Origin: Clostridia bacterium
GTDB lineage: Bacteria; Bacillota; Clostridia; Christensenellales; Aristaeellaceae
NCBI GenBank assembly: GCA_017470095.1
Contig: JAFUFC010000161.1
Span: 1 to 54,593 of the forward strand
Direction of reading: 5' to 3'
Length of the DNA stretch: 54,593 bases
Made by a program: the position numbers and the translations under genes
In this document: positions 39,913 to 49,394 of the stretch, in pieces
How the letters are laid out: every line of letters starts with the position of its first letter
Numbering within the stretch: the first letter of the stretch is position 1
The notes under the pieces: generated by a model
Told to the model about the DNA's origin: nothing
The model's database searches: none
The model's input: only the letters and a program-made list of their open reading frames with translations

Positions 39913-40172
39913 AGGGGCAACCAGGAAAATCCCTGAATTTTCAATGGTTTGCGGCTGCTGAGTCGAGTCCCCTTGTTCTGATTACTCGTTGTTGGACGAT
40001 GCTTGGTGGTCGTGGACAAGTGAAGATCGTGGTGTCCAGGTCGCTCAGTTTTGACCCAATCAAATGAGCTAAAGTCGAATAAGGAGGTTGGACTTAGTGG
40101 CCGAAGAGCTGAAAAGCTCGTCGGCTATTAGTCGTGTTTAAAGGGGCTTACTTTCCCCTACGATACAGTATA
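39913..40172 (+). ncRNA. Structured RNA-like element, copy 3 (divergent)
   Basis: About 260 bases share the order of landmarks with copies 1 and 2: GGGGCAACCAGGAAAAT, a GGTTTGCGGCTGCTGAG region, GACCCAATC, TCGAATAAGGAGGTTGGAC, TTAGTGGCCGA, and CGATACAG at the end. Stems are clear: GAGCT-GAAA-AGCTC with a GNRA loop inside GCCGA/TCGGC, and GGGG-CTTACTTT-CCCC near the 3' end. It interrupts the aminotransferase just upstream. Low sequence identity to copy 1 with the same architecture argues for selection on RNA structure. Confidence 0.6.
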
Positions 40173-40284
40173 GCACAGGAAAAGAAAATAGACAAGCAAC
40201 TAATTAGCTAACAATTATAAGTATAAGGCGCAAGACTTATCTTGCCTTCTATAGATTGACGGACGAGACAGGAGTGAGTTTCAA

Positions 40285-40320
40285 ATGGAGATAAAGCCCT
40301 TTGAGAAAAAGGTATGGTAG
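40285..40320 (+). pseudogene. Very short aminotransferase start cut by RNA-like element copy 2
   Basis: MEIKPFEKKVW and a stop, preceded by GGAGTGAG. It repeats the end of the fragment at 39084-39302 and is followed by the same element at the same point, so fragment and element were probably duplicated together. The 40173-40284 stretch before it is AT-rich with no gene seen. Confidence 0.5.
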
Positions 40321-40321
40321 T

Positions 40322-40643
40322 GGCAGTATAATTGGGACAACCGAGAAAAAACCTTGATTTTTCAAGGGTTTTCGCAAGGCTGAGCCAAATCCGAAATTAT
40401 TGATTTCTCCGTTTTGGTGGTCTGTCCGGGAACCCAGAGAGGTTGAGATGGCTTCTTGGGTACTCTTGGATTGACCCACAATACAGAGTAGAAAAATCAA
40501 TAAGGAGGTAAGGGCTTAGCTCACCTGTTTCTTATCTGGAAGCGGTGGGCTATTTGCTGTTGTAGCGAGGAAACGCACCTATACCCAACATACAGGATAT
40601 TATAGATTTTAAAAATATGCAAGTATATAGAGCGAACAAAATG
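40322..40643 (+). ncRNA. Structured RNA-like element, copy 2
   Basis: This copy is nearly identical to copy 1 over about 320 bases, including the AT-rich tail that ends GCGAACAAAATG. Differences cluster in loops and in matched stem positions near GAAACGCACC. It lies between the short aminotransferase start and the VOC gene, and its tail may hold the promoter for the following genes. Confidence 0.6.
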
Positions 40644-40691
40644 ACTGGTCGTTGATAGACGAGACTTGCAGAAAGAATAGGCGCAAGTTTA

Positions 40692-41045
40692 ATGAAAGTA
40701 AAAGGGATACATCAAATTTCTATAATTGTTAAGTCTCAGGATACTGTAGAGTTTTATAAATCGACTTTTGGGTTTCAAGAAGTCAAACGGATAGAACGGG
40801 ACAACGACGCAGTGGTTATCTTGAAAGGTTTCGGTATTGAACTTCGGTTATTTGTGGATGACAGGCATGCCGCAAGATCTATACCAGAACCGCTGGGTCT
40901 TAGGAATATAGGATTCTGCGTGGATGATATAAAGACAGCATGTTTTGAACTTGGTCTCAGAGATATCGTCAAGACTGACTGGTTCGGGCAGCGGTATGTG
41001 GTTATCACAGATCCTGATGGAAATCAGATACAGTTACATGAGTAG
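40692..41045 (+). CDS. VOC-family (glyoxalase-like) protein
   Basis: This 117-residue single VOC module has an opening strand with metal-ligand His (GIHQISIIVKSQDTVEFY), FYKSTFGFQEVKR and the closing VITDPDGNQIQLHE with the ligand Glu. Such proteins form dimers that bind a divalent metal and catalyse isomerisation, epimerisation or ring opening. In a sugar locus it may act on a sugar-derived intermediate, or it may be an incidental gene. The ATG at 40692 has GGCGCAAG upstream, a weak ribosome site. Confidence 0.8.
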   Translation: MKVKGIHQISIIVKSQDTVEFYKSTFGFQEVKRIERDNDAVVILKGFGIELRLFVDDRHAARSIPEPLGLRNIGFCVDDIKTACFELGLRDIVKTDWFGQRYVVITDPDGNQIQLHE

Positions 41046-41080
41046 GAATATATTCACGAAGGTGAGAGTGAGATTTATAC

Positions 41081-43015
41081 ATGAGTAAAAATAGATTCAA
41101 AAAGATGCTTGGTTTATCAGCAGCCATCCTTGGAACCGGCTTGGTCATCATATCAATAGTGGCCAAGAAAAAGAGGCCTGAAAGTGTATATAAAGACAAT
41201 CCGGATCAGAAGAATCCGTTCGAGGGTAAGAAGGTTGTTTTTGTTGAAGATGAGACCGAACCAGAGAATGCTGATGGCATCAGAGGACATTTGGAAGCTA
41301 TCGGAGACTCTGATCACAAGGAAAGCGTATATAGCAAGTATATCAAAAGAGGTCTGGATGTTATTCTGAGCTTCGGTGGTTTAGTTGTGCTGTCTCCAGT
41401 TCTTCTTGTAATCTCACTAGCCATTAAGATAGATGATCCGGGGCCAGTGCTGTTCACGCAAAAGAGACTTGGAAAGAACAAACAGTATTTTAAACTTCAT
41501 AAATTCCGCTCTATGAAGATGTCAACGCCGCACGATGTACCTACTCATCAGCTTGAGAATCCGGAGCAGTATATCACAAAGGTTGGTAAGTTCCTTCGTG
41601 CGCATAGCTTGGACGAACTGCCACAGATATGGGATATCTTTGTGGGTAACATGAGTGTGATTGGTCCACGCCCCGGCCTCTGGAATCAAGATTTATTGAC
41701 TGCTGAGCGTGACAAATATGGAGCGAATGATGTAAAACCAGGTCTGACTGGTTGGGCGCAGATCAATGGCCGTGATGAGCTTGAGATTCCTGATAAGGCC
41801 AAACTTGATGGAGAGTACACCGAGAAGATTAGCCTACGCATGGATTTTAAATGCTTTATGAGGAGCTTACATGTGATCGGTAAGGATGAAAGCGTGGTAG
41901 AAGGCGGAACTGGCGAGATGAAAAGAAATGAAAACGCTTCCAATACTATTGACGATTTTTTAAAGGGAAATCAAATATCTCTTGAGAGCATAAAAGATAA
42001 GAAAATTCTATTCTTCTCGCCGGCGTTTTTTAATTATGAAAACATGATAGCTGAAAAGATGAGGGAAATGGGTGCTGAGGTGGACATGTATGATGTACGC
42101 TCAGTCACTGGAGCATTTGACAGGGCATTATTGAAAATCTCTCCGGCCATCTTTAAGGGTAAGTCTCAGAATTACTATGAGGACATTATCGAGAAGAATA
42201 AGGATAAGGACTATGATTACATCCTTATTGTAAAGTGCGATATGACCCCAATAAATATCCTTGAAAAGTTCAGACAAGTGTATCCAAATGCAAAGCTGTG
42301 CTTGAATCTATGGGATTCTGTTGAGAATATTCCGGGAGTCATTGATAAGTTCAAGTATTTTGATACGTTACATTCTTTTGATTTGAACGACTGTGAAAGA
42401 TATCCGGTGTTAAAATTTCGACCACTGTTCTTTGGAGATCAGTTTAGAGAGGAACTAAAGGGAACGGATGACTATAAGTATGATGTTGGCTTTTTAGGAA
42501 CTGTTCATTCAGATCGCTATGCGGTGATTAAGCAGGTGCAAGAAATAGCCGAAAAGAGAGGACTAAAATGTTTTTGGTTCCTGTATCTCCAGAGTAAATT
42601 TATCTATCGCTTTTACAAGCTGACGAAGAAAGAGTTCAAAGCCGTAGATGAATCTACATTTAGTTTTGAAAAAATGTCTTCAGCGGATATTTCACATGTA
42701 GTTGATGAGACAAGAATTGTGCTAGATATCCAGCATCCCAAGCAGACAGGACTTACTATGCGAACTATCGAAATGATAGGAATGAATAAGAAATTGATAA
42801 CCACAAATGAGAGCATCAAAAAGTATGATTTTTTTGATGAGAATAATGTTGCTGTGGTTGATAGGAAGAATGTTCAAATACCGGAAGAATTTCTAAGAAC
42901 ATCCTACACTCCGTTGCCTAACGATATATATGAGAAGTACAGTCTGAAAAGTTGGATTTTAGAAGTGTTGAGTGGAAAGGAAAATAGTGATGGGAAATCA
43001 ATATTCGCCATCTGA
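41081..43015 (+). CDS. Phosphoglycosyl transferase fused to a GT-B-like glycosyltransferase
   Basis: This 644-residue protein has two domains. Residues about 80-280 are a monotopic phosphoglycosyl transferase with a re-entrant helix (VILSFGGLVVLSPVLLVI), PGPVLFTQKRLGKN, the catalytic pair in SLDELPQIWDIF and SVIGPRPGL. It attaches the first sugar phosphate to undecaprenyl phosphate. From about residue 300 a second domain (DKKILFFSPAFFNYENMIA, YDVGFLGTVHSDRY, ADISHVVDETRIVLDIQHPKQTG) resembles CgeB-type glycosyltransferases. An N-terminal membrane helix (LGLSAAILGTGLVIISIVA) precedes both. One chain would add the first and probably the second sugar. The next gene overlaps its end. Confidence 0.85.
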   Translation: MSKNRFKKMLGLSAAILGTGLVIISIVAKKKRPESVYKDNPDQKNPFEGKKVVFVEDETEPENADGIRGHLEAIGDSDHKESVYSKYIKRGLDVILSFGGLVVLSPVLLVISLAIKIDDPGPVLFTQKRLGKNKQYFKLHKFRSMKMSTPHDVPTHQLENPEQYITKVGKFLRAHSLDELPQIWDIFVGNMSVIGPRPGLWNQDLLTAERDKYGANDVKPGLTGWAQINGRDELEIPDKAKLDGEYTEKISLRMDFKCFMRSLHVIGKDESVVEGGTGEMKRNENASNTIDDFLKGNQISLESIKDKKILFFSPAFFNYENMIAEKMREMGAEVDMYDVRSVTGAFDRALLKISPAIFKGKSQNYYEDIIEKNKDKDYDYILIVKCDMTPINILEKFRQVYPNAKLCLNLWDSVENIPGVIDKFKYFDTLHSFDLNDCERYPVLKFRPLFFGDQFREELKGTDDYKYDVGFLGTVHSDRYAVIKQVQEIAEKRGLKCFWFLYLQSKFIYRFYKLTKKEFKAVDESTFSFEKMSSADISHVVDETRIVLDIQHPKQTGLTMRTIEMIGMNKKLITTNESIKKYDFFDENNVAVVDRKNVQIPEEFLRTSYTPLPNDIYEKYSLKSWILEVLSGKENSDGKSIFAI

Positions 43016-43559
43016 GTACATTAAAAATGCCTACAGTTTAATAATGACAAAATTAACGATGAGACAGGCTCGATTTGTAAGAAGGCCTATATACATTAGA
43101 GGTAGGAAATCTTTGTCAGGATGTGTAGGCCTTACAACTGGTCGTTTTTGTCGTTTTGACTTGGAAGGCACACAACCAACACTCTTTATAGGAGATAATT
43201 GTGAGATGGGCGATATGACTCATATCGTTGCTCATAAAAAAGTTCAGATTGGTAATAATGTGCTTATTGCATCAAAATGTTTTATTAGCGATACGAATCA
43301 TGGTGTCTATAAAGGTGAACGTCAGGATAGTCCAGAAATGCAACCAAATAGCAGGAATCTGGTAACTGCTCCAGTGCGAATTGGCAATAATGTTTGGATT
43401 GGGGAAAATGTTGTTATTCTCGCGGGTGCAGATATTGGCGATGGATGCATTATTGGAGCTAACGCTATTGTTAGCAAGAAGATTGAAAAGTACAGTATGG
43501 TTGTTGGACATAACAACGTAGTAAAACAGTATCATTCTGATAAGAAAGAATGGATTTGA
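42990..43559 (+). CDS. Hexapeptide-repeat acetyltransferase
   Basis: This protein of about 189 residues forms a left-handed beta helix with hexapeptide repeats (IGNNVLIASKCFISDTNH, then VRIGNNVWIGENVVILAGAD, then IGDGCIIGANAIVSKKI). The catalytic His is probably that of SDTNHG, as in WcaF/LacA-type O-acetyltransferases, which use acetyl-CoA. ATG 42990 overlaps the previous gene by 26 bases and has AAGGA before it; GTG 42972 is the alternative. It probably decorates a sugar of the repeat unit. Confidence 0.85.
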   Translation: MGNQYSPSEYIKNAYSLIMTKLTMRQARFVRRPIYIRGRKSLSGCVGLTTGRFCRFDLEGTQPTLFIGDNCEMGDMTHIVAHKKVQIGNNVLIASKCFISDTNHGVYKGERQDSPEMQPNSRNLVTAPVRIGNNVWIGENVVILAGADIGDGCIIGANAIVSKKIEKYSMVVGHNNVVKQYHSDKKEWI

Positions 43560-43560
43560 A

Positions 43561-44754
43561 ATGAAAGTATTGATTGTTAATCTGCGAATCGGAACGGGAT
43601 CTGTAGGAAGAATAGTATCTGATCTGTACCAAGGTATTATTGCCTCGGGCAATGAATGTAAAATAGCATATGCACGTGGAAATATTGGTGATATTCCAGT
43701 AGAGGATACATACAGGATTTGCAGTGAACAAGAGGTAATGCTTCACGCAGGCCTAACCAGAGCGTTTGGAAATACGGCATTTTATTTCAAAAATTCTACC
43801 AAACGATTTTGTAGATGGATTGAAACATTTCATCCTGATATTATCCATCTTCATGGGGCATACGGATACTATTTGAATATGGAAGTTTTGTTTAAATATT
43901 TTAAAGAGTCTAATGTGACAGTCGTTTCGACATTGCACTCCTGCTGGGATTTTACCGGGCATTGTTGTTATTTTGACTATATTAATTGCGATCAATGGAA
44001 GACGGGATGCAAGCATTGTAGAAATAAAAATTCATATCCATCCAGCAGTATTTTAGATAATACAGCGAGAAACTATAAGCGTAAAAAGAGAGCTTACGAA
44101 GGACTAAATGATTGTACAATCGTGACTCCGTCCAAATGGATGGCAAGGTATGCACAAAAATCATTTTTGAGTAATCGAGAGATAAAAGTTATTTATAACG
44201 GAGTTGATTTAAATTCGTTTAAGAAATATGAAGAAAAAAGCTCATTAATTGCAAATAATAAACCGACTATTCTTTGCGTGGCAAGTATTTGGGAAAAAAG
44301 AAAAGGTTGGGATGATGTAATAGAACTCTCACATATAATACCAGAAACGTTTCAACTGATAGTTGTAGGATTAACCGAAAAACAAAAGGAGCAGCTATCG
44401 AAGGAGACTATTGCCATTGAACGAACTGACAGCAAAGAAGAATTAGCAAAGTTGTATTCATCAGCTACGGTTTTTTTTAATCCTACTTATGAAGATAACT
44501 ATCCCACAGTAAATTTGGAAGCTATTGCATGTAACACACCTGTGATTACCTATGATACAGGTGGTAGTCCTGAAGCAATAAAAAATGAGAGTTGGGGATT
44601 AGTAATAGCAAAGCGAGATTATAGCAGTCTATTCAGATATACAAAGGAAGTATATCAATGCCAAAGGGAGTTTGACAAAAGCGAAATAGAAGCAATATCA
44701 AATGCACATATGGTTAGTGAATATATGACCCTTTATGAGGGATTGACTTTATAG
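43561..44754 (+). CDS. Glycosyltransferase family 4
   Basis: This 397-residue GT-B enzyme has an N-terminal acceptor domain (VLIVNLRIGTGSVGRIVSDL, PDIIHLHGAYGYYLNM, STLHSCWDFTGHCCYF with several Cys) and a C-terminal donor domain (VIYNGVDLNSF, ILCVASIWEKRKGWDDVIEL, FFNPTYEDNYPTVNLEAIAC). The last motif is the usual GT4 EX7E region. The Cys cluster with HSCWDFTGHC and CKHC is typical of colanic-acid-type GT4 enzymes. It starts one base after the previous stop. It adds a sugar in the repeat unit at the inner face of the membrane. Confidence 0.9.
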   Translation: MKVLIVNLRIGTGSVGRIVSDLYQGIIASGNECKIAYARGNIGDIPVEDTYRICSEQEVMLHAGLTRAFGNTAFYFKNSTKRFCRWIETFHPDIIHLHGAYGYYLNMEVLFKYFKESNVTVVSTLHSCWDFTGHCCYFDYINCDQWKTGCKHCRNKNSYPSSSILDNTARNYKRKKRAYEGLNDCTIVTPSKWMARYAQKSFLSNREIKVIYNGVDLNSFKKYEEKSSLIANNKPTILCVASIWEKRKGWDDVIELSHIIPETFQLIVVGLTEKQKEQLSKETIAIERTDSKEELAKLYSSATVFFNPTYEDNYPTVNLEAIACNTPVITYDTGGSPEAIKNESWGLVIAKRDYSSLFRYTKEVYQCQREFDKSEIEAISNAHMVSEYMTLYEGLTL

Positions 44755-44839
44755 TGAGTGCAAAATAATCAGTTCATAAAGCATGGAGTACTATCAAGTG
44801 TAAATATATGGTTTATATGCCCACCTAGGGAGAGCAGAT

Positions 44840-46087
44840 ATGCAAATAAGTTTGAAATTTGGTGAATTGCAAAAAATAATGCTTGCTGGACTAATTGTAA
44901 GGTTAGTTATTCTTTCAATAGTATTATTTAATTCTGAAACAGTTTCTATTGGTTTTCTTGGAAACTCGATGATAAGTGATGACGTAAGATATGAAGCTGG
45001 TGCTGAAATTTATTCCAGAACAGCTACATCATTAGTGGATCGGGAGGCATATCGTAATGCATACATGTCTGTTGGGGATGGAGCGATAAGGAATACTGAA
45101 GGAATATTCTCATCAACACCGCTTTGGTATTGGATATGCTCTGGCTTGTATTATGTTTTTAAAACGAATATTCCAATACGTTTATTAAATGTCATATTAG
45201 GAATCTTATCTATTAAATATGTATATTTGTTTGCGATAGAACTAATCAATAATAGAGTTGCATTAATTTCGGCACGGATGATGGCATATTTGCCATATCC
45301 AGTTTTCTTTTCTTGTTTTGCGTATAAGGATCAGCTCCTTACATTTATCACATTTTATATTTTTTATCGAGCAGCAAGGTTTCGCAATACAGATAGATTC
45401 AATGCAAAAGAGATTTTTTGTTTAGCTGTTTCTGTATTAGCTCTTTTTTTGTTAAGAAGTGGACTGTCAATAATATTAGTTATGATTGCTGTGATAATTG
45501 GAATTAGTAATGAAAGAGGAGAGGTAATTAGAAATATTATACGGAAAAATCGGACTGGAATTATAATTGTTGCTGTTTTGGGTGTTTTGGCCGGTGGAGC
45601 TATTTTATACAGGAATATTGGTGTACTGCTATATAAGATTGCCCATTATCAAATGAGATATACATTTAATGAAGTATCACAAGCATCTATCAATTTCGCA
45701 ATTATTCGCGGCCCATCACAGATATGGAAAGTACCGATTGACGTTTTATTATCAATTTTTTTGCCGATTGGAAGATATAGTCAGTACGAATCCTGGTATG
45801 GAGTTGTTGCTAGCTTAAACTATATCAGCATTCCTATAGCAATAGGAAATCTAATATATGTTTTTCAGAAAAAATTCGACAAAATAGCTTATTGGCTTAT
45901 TATAGCGGTCTATGTTATTTCTGCTATTTCTTCGATTAATATTTGTAGGCATTTTTATAGCTTGCTTCCGATTTGCTATGTCAGTTATGCGGATTTCGTA
46001 ACTAATGCAAATATTAATAAGAAAATGATGCTTTCTTTTGGAAGTTTGGCACTTTTTGCCGTTTTGGTTTGGCACTATTTTTTCTGA
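44840..46087 (+). CDS. Polytopic membrane protein, GT-C glycosyltransferase-like or polymerase
   Basis: This 415-residue protein has about ten membrane helices. The first external loop has NSMISDDVRYEAGAEIYS, an acidic pair where GT-C enzymes keep their catalytic Asp residues, and STPLWYWICSGLYYVFK, as in the PMT family. A large loop with YSQYESWYGVV is late in the protein. It may transfer a lipid-linked sugar outside or polymerise the repeat (Wzy role); no Wzy signature can be named with confidence. AGGGAGAGC precedes ATG 44840. Codon use is strongly AT-rich. Confidence 0.65.
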   Translation: MQISLKFGELQKIMLAGLIVRLVILSIVLFNSETVSIGFLGNSMISDDVRYEAGAEIYSRTATSLVDREAYRNAYMSVGDGAIRNTEGIFSSTPLWYWICSGLYYVFKTNIPIRLLNVILGILSIKYVYLFAIELINNRVALISARMMAYLPYPVFFSCFAYKDQLLTFITFYIFYRAARFRNTDRFNAKEIFCLAVSVLALFLLRSGLSIILVMIAVIIGISNERGEVIRNIIRKNRTGIIIVAVLGVLAGGAILYRNIGVLLYKIAHYQMRYTFNEVSQASINFAIIRGPSQIWKVPIDVLLSIFLPIGRYSQYESWYGVVASLNYISIPIAIGNLIYVFQKKFDKIAYWLIIAVYVISAISSINICRHFYSLLPICYVSYADFVTNANINKKMMLSFGSLALFAVLVWHYFF

Positions 46088-46100
46088 AACAGGAGTGTTT

Positions 46101-46967
46101 ATGGATAAAAAAGAATTAAAGCAAGCGCAAAAGGTAATGTTAGATATTCTTAGAGATGTTGATTCATTGTGCCGCAAGCATGATATTCAGTATTTTCTGG
46201 ATGGAGGCACTATGCTTGGAGCTGTTAGACATAAAGGGTTTATACCATGGGATGATGATCTTGATATCGGTATGTTGCGCGAACATTATGAAGAGTTTTT
46301 AAGAATTGCCCCAAAGGAATTACCGGATAAGTATTTTGTGCAAGATTGGAAGTCGGATTCTGAATATGGTTTCTGGTTCACCAAAGTTCGATTGCGAGGA
46401 ACTGTGTTTAGAGAAATGAATGGATCGAAAAAAGTCAAACACAATGAGTTTTTCATTGACATTTTTCCATATGATAATTATCCAGATTCTGAAACAGAAA
46501 GAGTTAAAGTTACAAAAAAAATTGAATTTTACAAAAGATGTTTGTTAGCAAAAACGAATTATTCGGTCTGGAATACAAATGATGGGTTCTCCCTTAAAAG
46601 GTTTCTTTCCTATAAACTGCTGAGATTAATACTATCATTTTCAACAAAGGAGAAACTTATAAATAAATTTAGCTTAGCAGCACAGAAATATAATGGTACT
46701 AAGACTGAATGTGTTTATCCTCAAGGTAATTCAAAGAGTGGGAAGTTCTATTTGGACAAAGAATGCTTCAGTAATTTGTGCGAAGTAAAGTTTGAAAATG
46801 AAATGTTTCCAATTTTGAATGACTACGATATTTTCTTGAAGACTTTATATGGCGATTATATGTCCCTCCCTCCTGAGGAGCATCGATATAACCGACATAA
46901 TATTGTAGAAATAGTGTTTCCAAACAATTATATAGAGATAAATAAGGAGGCTAAGAATCATGAATAA
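46101..46967 (+). CDS. licD: LicD-family phosphotransferase
   Basis: This protein of about 288 residues has FLDGGTMLGAVRHKGFIPWDDDLDIGM (residues about 33-59 in parts), which gives the G-x-LGAxRHxxFIPWDDDxD core of LicD enzymes, whose Asp residues bind Mg2+. LicD enzymes transfer phosphocholine or similar phospho-alcohols from a CDP carrier to sugars. ATG 46101 follows ACAGGAG. Its end overlaps the next gene, which has a LicC-like domain able to make such a CDP donor, so the pair probably makes and transfers one substituent. Confidence 0.88.
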   Translation: MDKKELKQAQKVMLDILRDVDSLCRKHDIQYFLDGGTMLGAVRHKGFIPWDDDLDIGMLREHYEEFLRIAPKELPDKYFVQDWKSDSEYGFWFTKVRLRGTVFREMNGSKKVKHNEFFIDIFPYDNYPDSETERVKVTKKIEFYKRCLLAKTNYSVWNTNDGFSLKRFLSYKLLRLILSFSTKEKLINKFSLAAQKYNGTKTECVYPQGNSKSGKFYLDKECFSNLCEVKFENEMFPILNDYDIFLKTLYGDYMSLPPEEHRYNRHNIVEIVFPNNYIEINKEAKNHE

Positions 46968-49365
46968 GATTTCTTTTGATCTTTTGAGCATGTTAAAAGA
47001 GGGACAGAATTTTAACGGAGAACGTTTTGGCTCTATATTGGTTAAAGAGCCAAAAGTTATTTATGAGGCTTACGAAGAACTCTGCAATAGTGGGTTTGTT
47101 TGCGATGGGCTTGTTTCTGACAAAGGAGAAGATTATTTAAGCGAGCATCGAATTGATAATGCCATTATTCTTGCTGCGGGTATGTCCACACGATTTGTTC
47201 CTTTCAACTATGAGAAACCCAAGGGACTTCTTGAAGTCAAGGGCGAGGTTCTGATTGAACGCCAGATTTGTCAGCTCCGCGAGAAGGGAATTGAGGAAAT
47301 AATCATTGTCGTGGGCCATATGAAGGAGCAATTTGAATATCTTGTTGAAAAATACGGGGTTATTCTCGTTGAGACTGATGATTATGCCACAAAGAATAAT
47401 CACGCAAGTGTTTACGCAGCGCGCGATTATCTGAAGAATACAATCATAACATCATCTGACCTTTATTTCACTGAGAATATTTTCCAAACGTACGCCTATG
47501 ATGCATATTACTGTACGATATTTATTCCAGGAAAGACAGCGGAGCGTGGAGTCGAAACAGATGATGATGACCGTATTCTTGATACTTTCTATGGTGATAA
47601 GTGTTACGACATTTGGGTGACTCTTGGCTATGCGTTCTTCTCAAAACGTTTCTCTGAAAACTTCCTGAAAATTATGGAAAAGGAATTTGAACTGCCAGAA
47701 ACAGCAAATAAGTTCTGGGCAGATATTCAGGACGAACATCTTGAAGAACTTTATATGTATGCTAAGCGCATTGACTCTTCAGTAATTCATGAGTTTGATT
47801 CTCTGGAAGAGCTTAGGGAGTTTGACTCTAAGTATCTGTACGATTCTGGATCGAAGATTATAAAGAAGCTGTGTAAGCTTTTAGCTGTTCATGAGAACGG
47901 GATTATTGGCATCGAGTCTCTGCGGAAGATTAAATCATCGCTTTTCAAATTCCGCTGCAAAGGAGATACGTATATTTGTGATGTGGATCCTGGAGAAGAG
48001 GAGAAGATCTATTATCATGGCAGAGCATTCTATATGAGTAATAACGCCATGGACGATATCAGGCTGTATAAGATGGAGAAAAATATTATGTTAAAAGGAG
48101 ATACTGGCGTGGATATTACTAATGAATTGACAAAGGCTTATGATCTCAGTAAGGACTTCAAGGAGTATCATGATAGGGCATTGCCCCTGTGTGCGGCTGA
48201 GAATATTATTTCTCCGTTTGCTAACCTTCCGTTAGCATTTGGTTTTCAGGAACGCTACATCATGAATAATACATATTCGTTCAATATGGACGACAACTTT
48301 ATTGGCTGCGAGAAGTTGTTCCCGTATTATCAGATGATTTCTGATTCTTGTGAAAGGATTTTTGGTGCTAAGTATACCGACCCGCGTCCATTCACCGGCA
48401 TGCAGACGCTTGATATGATTACGAAGACTATCTGCAAACCAGGTGACAAGATGATGATCCTTGACAAACAGCATGGGGGACACGCTTCAGTAAAACCCGT
48501 TGTGGAAAGGCTTGGTGTAAAAGTTTATTCTGCTCCTTATAATCTCGATGAGTTTGATCTTGACTATGAAGCGGCGAATAAGATGATCAAGGATGAAGGC
48601 ATCGGGTATGTTCTTCTCGCTCCGTCTGATCTTATCAAGCCACTTGATGTTGAGAAAATCGATACAACCAACTGTGTCCTTCTTTGGGATTGTAGCCAGT
48701 TGCTTGGGTTAATTGCAGCTGGGCTATGCGCTAACCCATTGAAGACAATGAAGAATATTGTCATGTTTGGTGGAACTCATAAAACATTCCCTGGACCTGC
48801 TTCGGGGCTTATTATGACGAACGAGAAGTATCTTCACGATCTGATGGAGAAAGAGATCAATCCGAAGTATTTGAGAAACTCTCAGATGCATCAGAAAATT
48901 TGCCTTCTTTTCTCTCTTCTTGAGTTTGAGGAGTATGGAGACAAGTACATGAGTCACATGGTGCATTGCTCGAATTATCTTGGGCAGAAACTCCGTGATT
49001 ATGGATTTGACATTGCTGACTGGCATGGTCAGATTTCTTCTACACACCAGATATTTATCCGTTGTAGTAAGGAAGAGATGGATCTCATCTATGATAATGC
49101 CTACAAATGTGAAGTGACACTAAACAAAAAACACAAGGATCTTTTCCTTGGGTATGGTATTCGTCTTGGAACGCAAGAAATCGCGAGATATGACTGGAAT
49201 GATGAGGCTCTTGATAAAATTGCTTACATTGTAAAAGAGTTGGCTAATCCAGAAATTGACGTTAAGGCGGTTCTTGATATGGTACATAGCCTTCCCGAGA
49301 AAGAAATACATTATACATTTCCAGAAGAAGTCTTTGAAAAATTCGATGCTTTGATGGGAAAGTGA
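46960..49365 (+). CDS. Fusion: HTH, LicC-like nucleotidyltransferase, SHMT-like PLP enzyme
   Basis: This 801-residue protein begins with a winged-helix-like segment (residues 1-60). A nucleotidyltransferase follows with [38 protein letters not shown] and [10 protein letters not shown], as in LicC, which makes CDP-choline. Residues about 390-795 resemble serine hydroxymethyltransferase: [51 protein letters not shown] and [16 protein letters not shown], with Lys608 as the PLP lysine. A LicC-like enzyme joined to an SHMT-like enzyme suggests synthesis and CDP-activation of an amino-alcohol or related head group for LicD. The start overlaps licD by eight bases. Confidence 0.8.
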   Translation: MNKISFDLLSMLKEGQNFNGERFGSILVKEPKVIYEAYEELCNSGFVCDGLVSDKGEDYLSEHRIDNAIILAAGMSTRFVPFNYEKPKGLLEVKGEVLIERQICQLREKGIEEIIIVVGHMKEQFEYLVEKYGVILVETDDYATKNNHASVYAARDYLKNTIITSSDLYFTENIFQTYAYDAYYCTIFIPGKTAERGVETDDDDRILDTFYGDKCYDIWVTLGYAFFSKRFSENFLKIMEKEFELPETANKFWADIQDEHLEELYMYAKRIDSSVIHEFDSLEELREFDSKYLYDSGSKIIKKLCKLLAVHENGIIGIESLRKIKSSLFKFRCKGDTYICDVDPGEEEKIYYHGRAFYMSNNAMDDIRLYKMEKNIMLKGDTGVDITNELTKAYDLSKDFKEYHDRALPLCAAENIISPFANLPLAFGFQERYIMNNTYSFNMDDNFIGCEKLFPYYQMISDSCERIFGAKYTDPRPFTGMQTLDMITKTICKPGDKMMILDKQHGGHASVKPVVERLGVKVYSAPYNLDEFDLDYEAANKMIKDEGIGYVLLAPSDLIKPLDVEKIDTTNCVLLWDCSQLLGLIAAGLCANPLKTMKNIVMFGGTHKTFPGPASGLIMTNEKYLHDLMEKEINPKYLRNSQMHQKICLLFSLLEFEEYGDKYMSHMVHCSNYLGQKLRDYGFDIADWHGQISSTHQIFIRCSKEEMDLIYDNAYKCEVTLNKKHKDLFLGYGIRLGTQEIARYDWNDEALDKIAYIVKELANPEIDVKAVLDMVHSLPEKEIHYTFPEEVFEKFDALMGK

Positions 49366-49394
49366 TCACGGAATTGTGTTTAGAAAGGCTTAAC

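Noticed and set aside
39300..40172. Group II intron remnants
   Set aside because: I found no GUGYG-type 5' end, no domain V with its conserved triad and no reverse transcriptase fragment.
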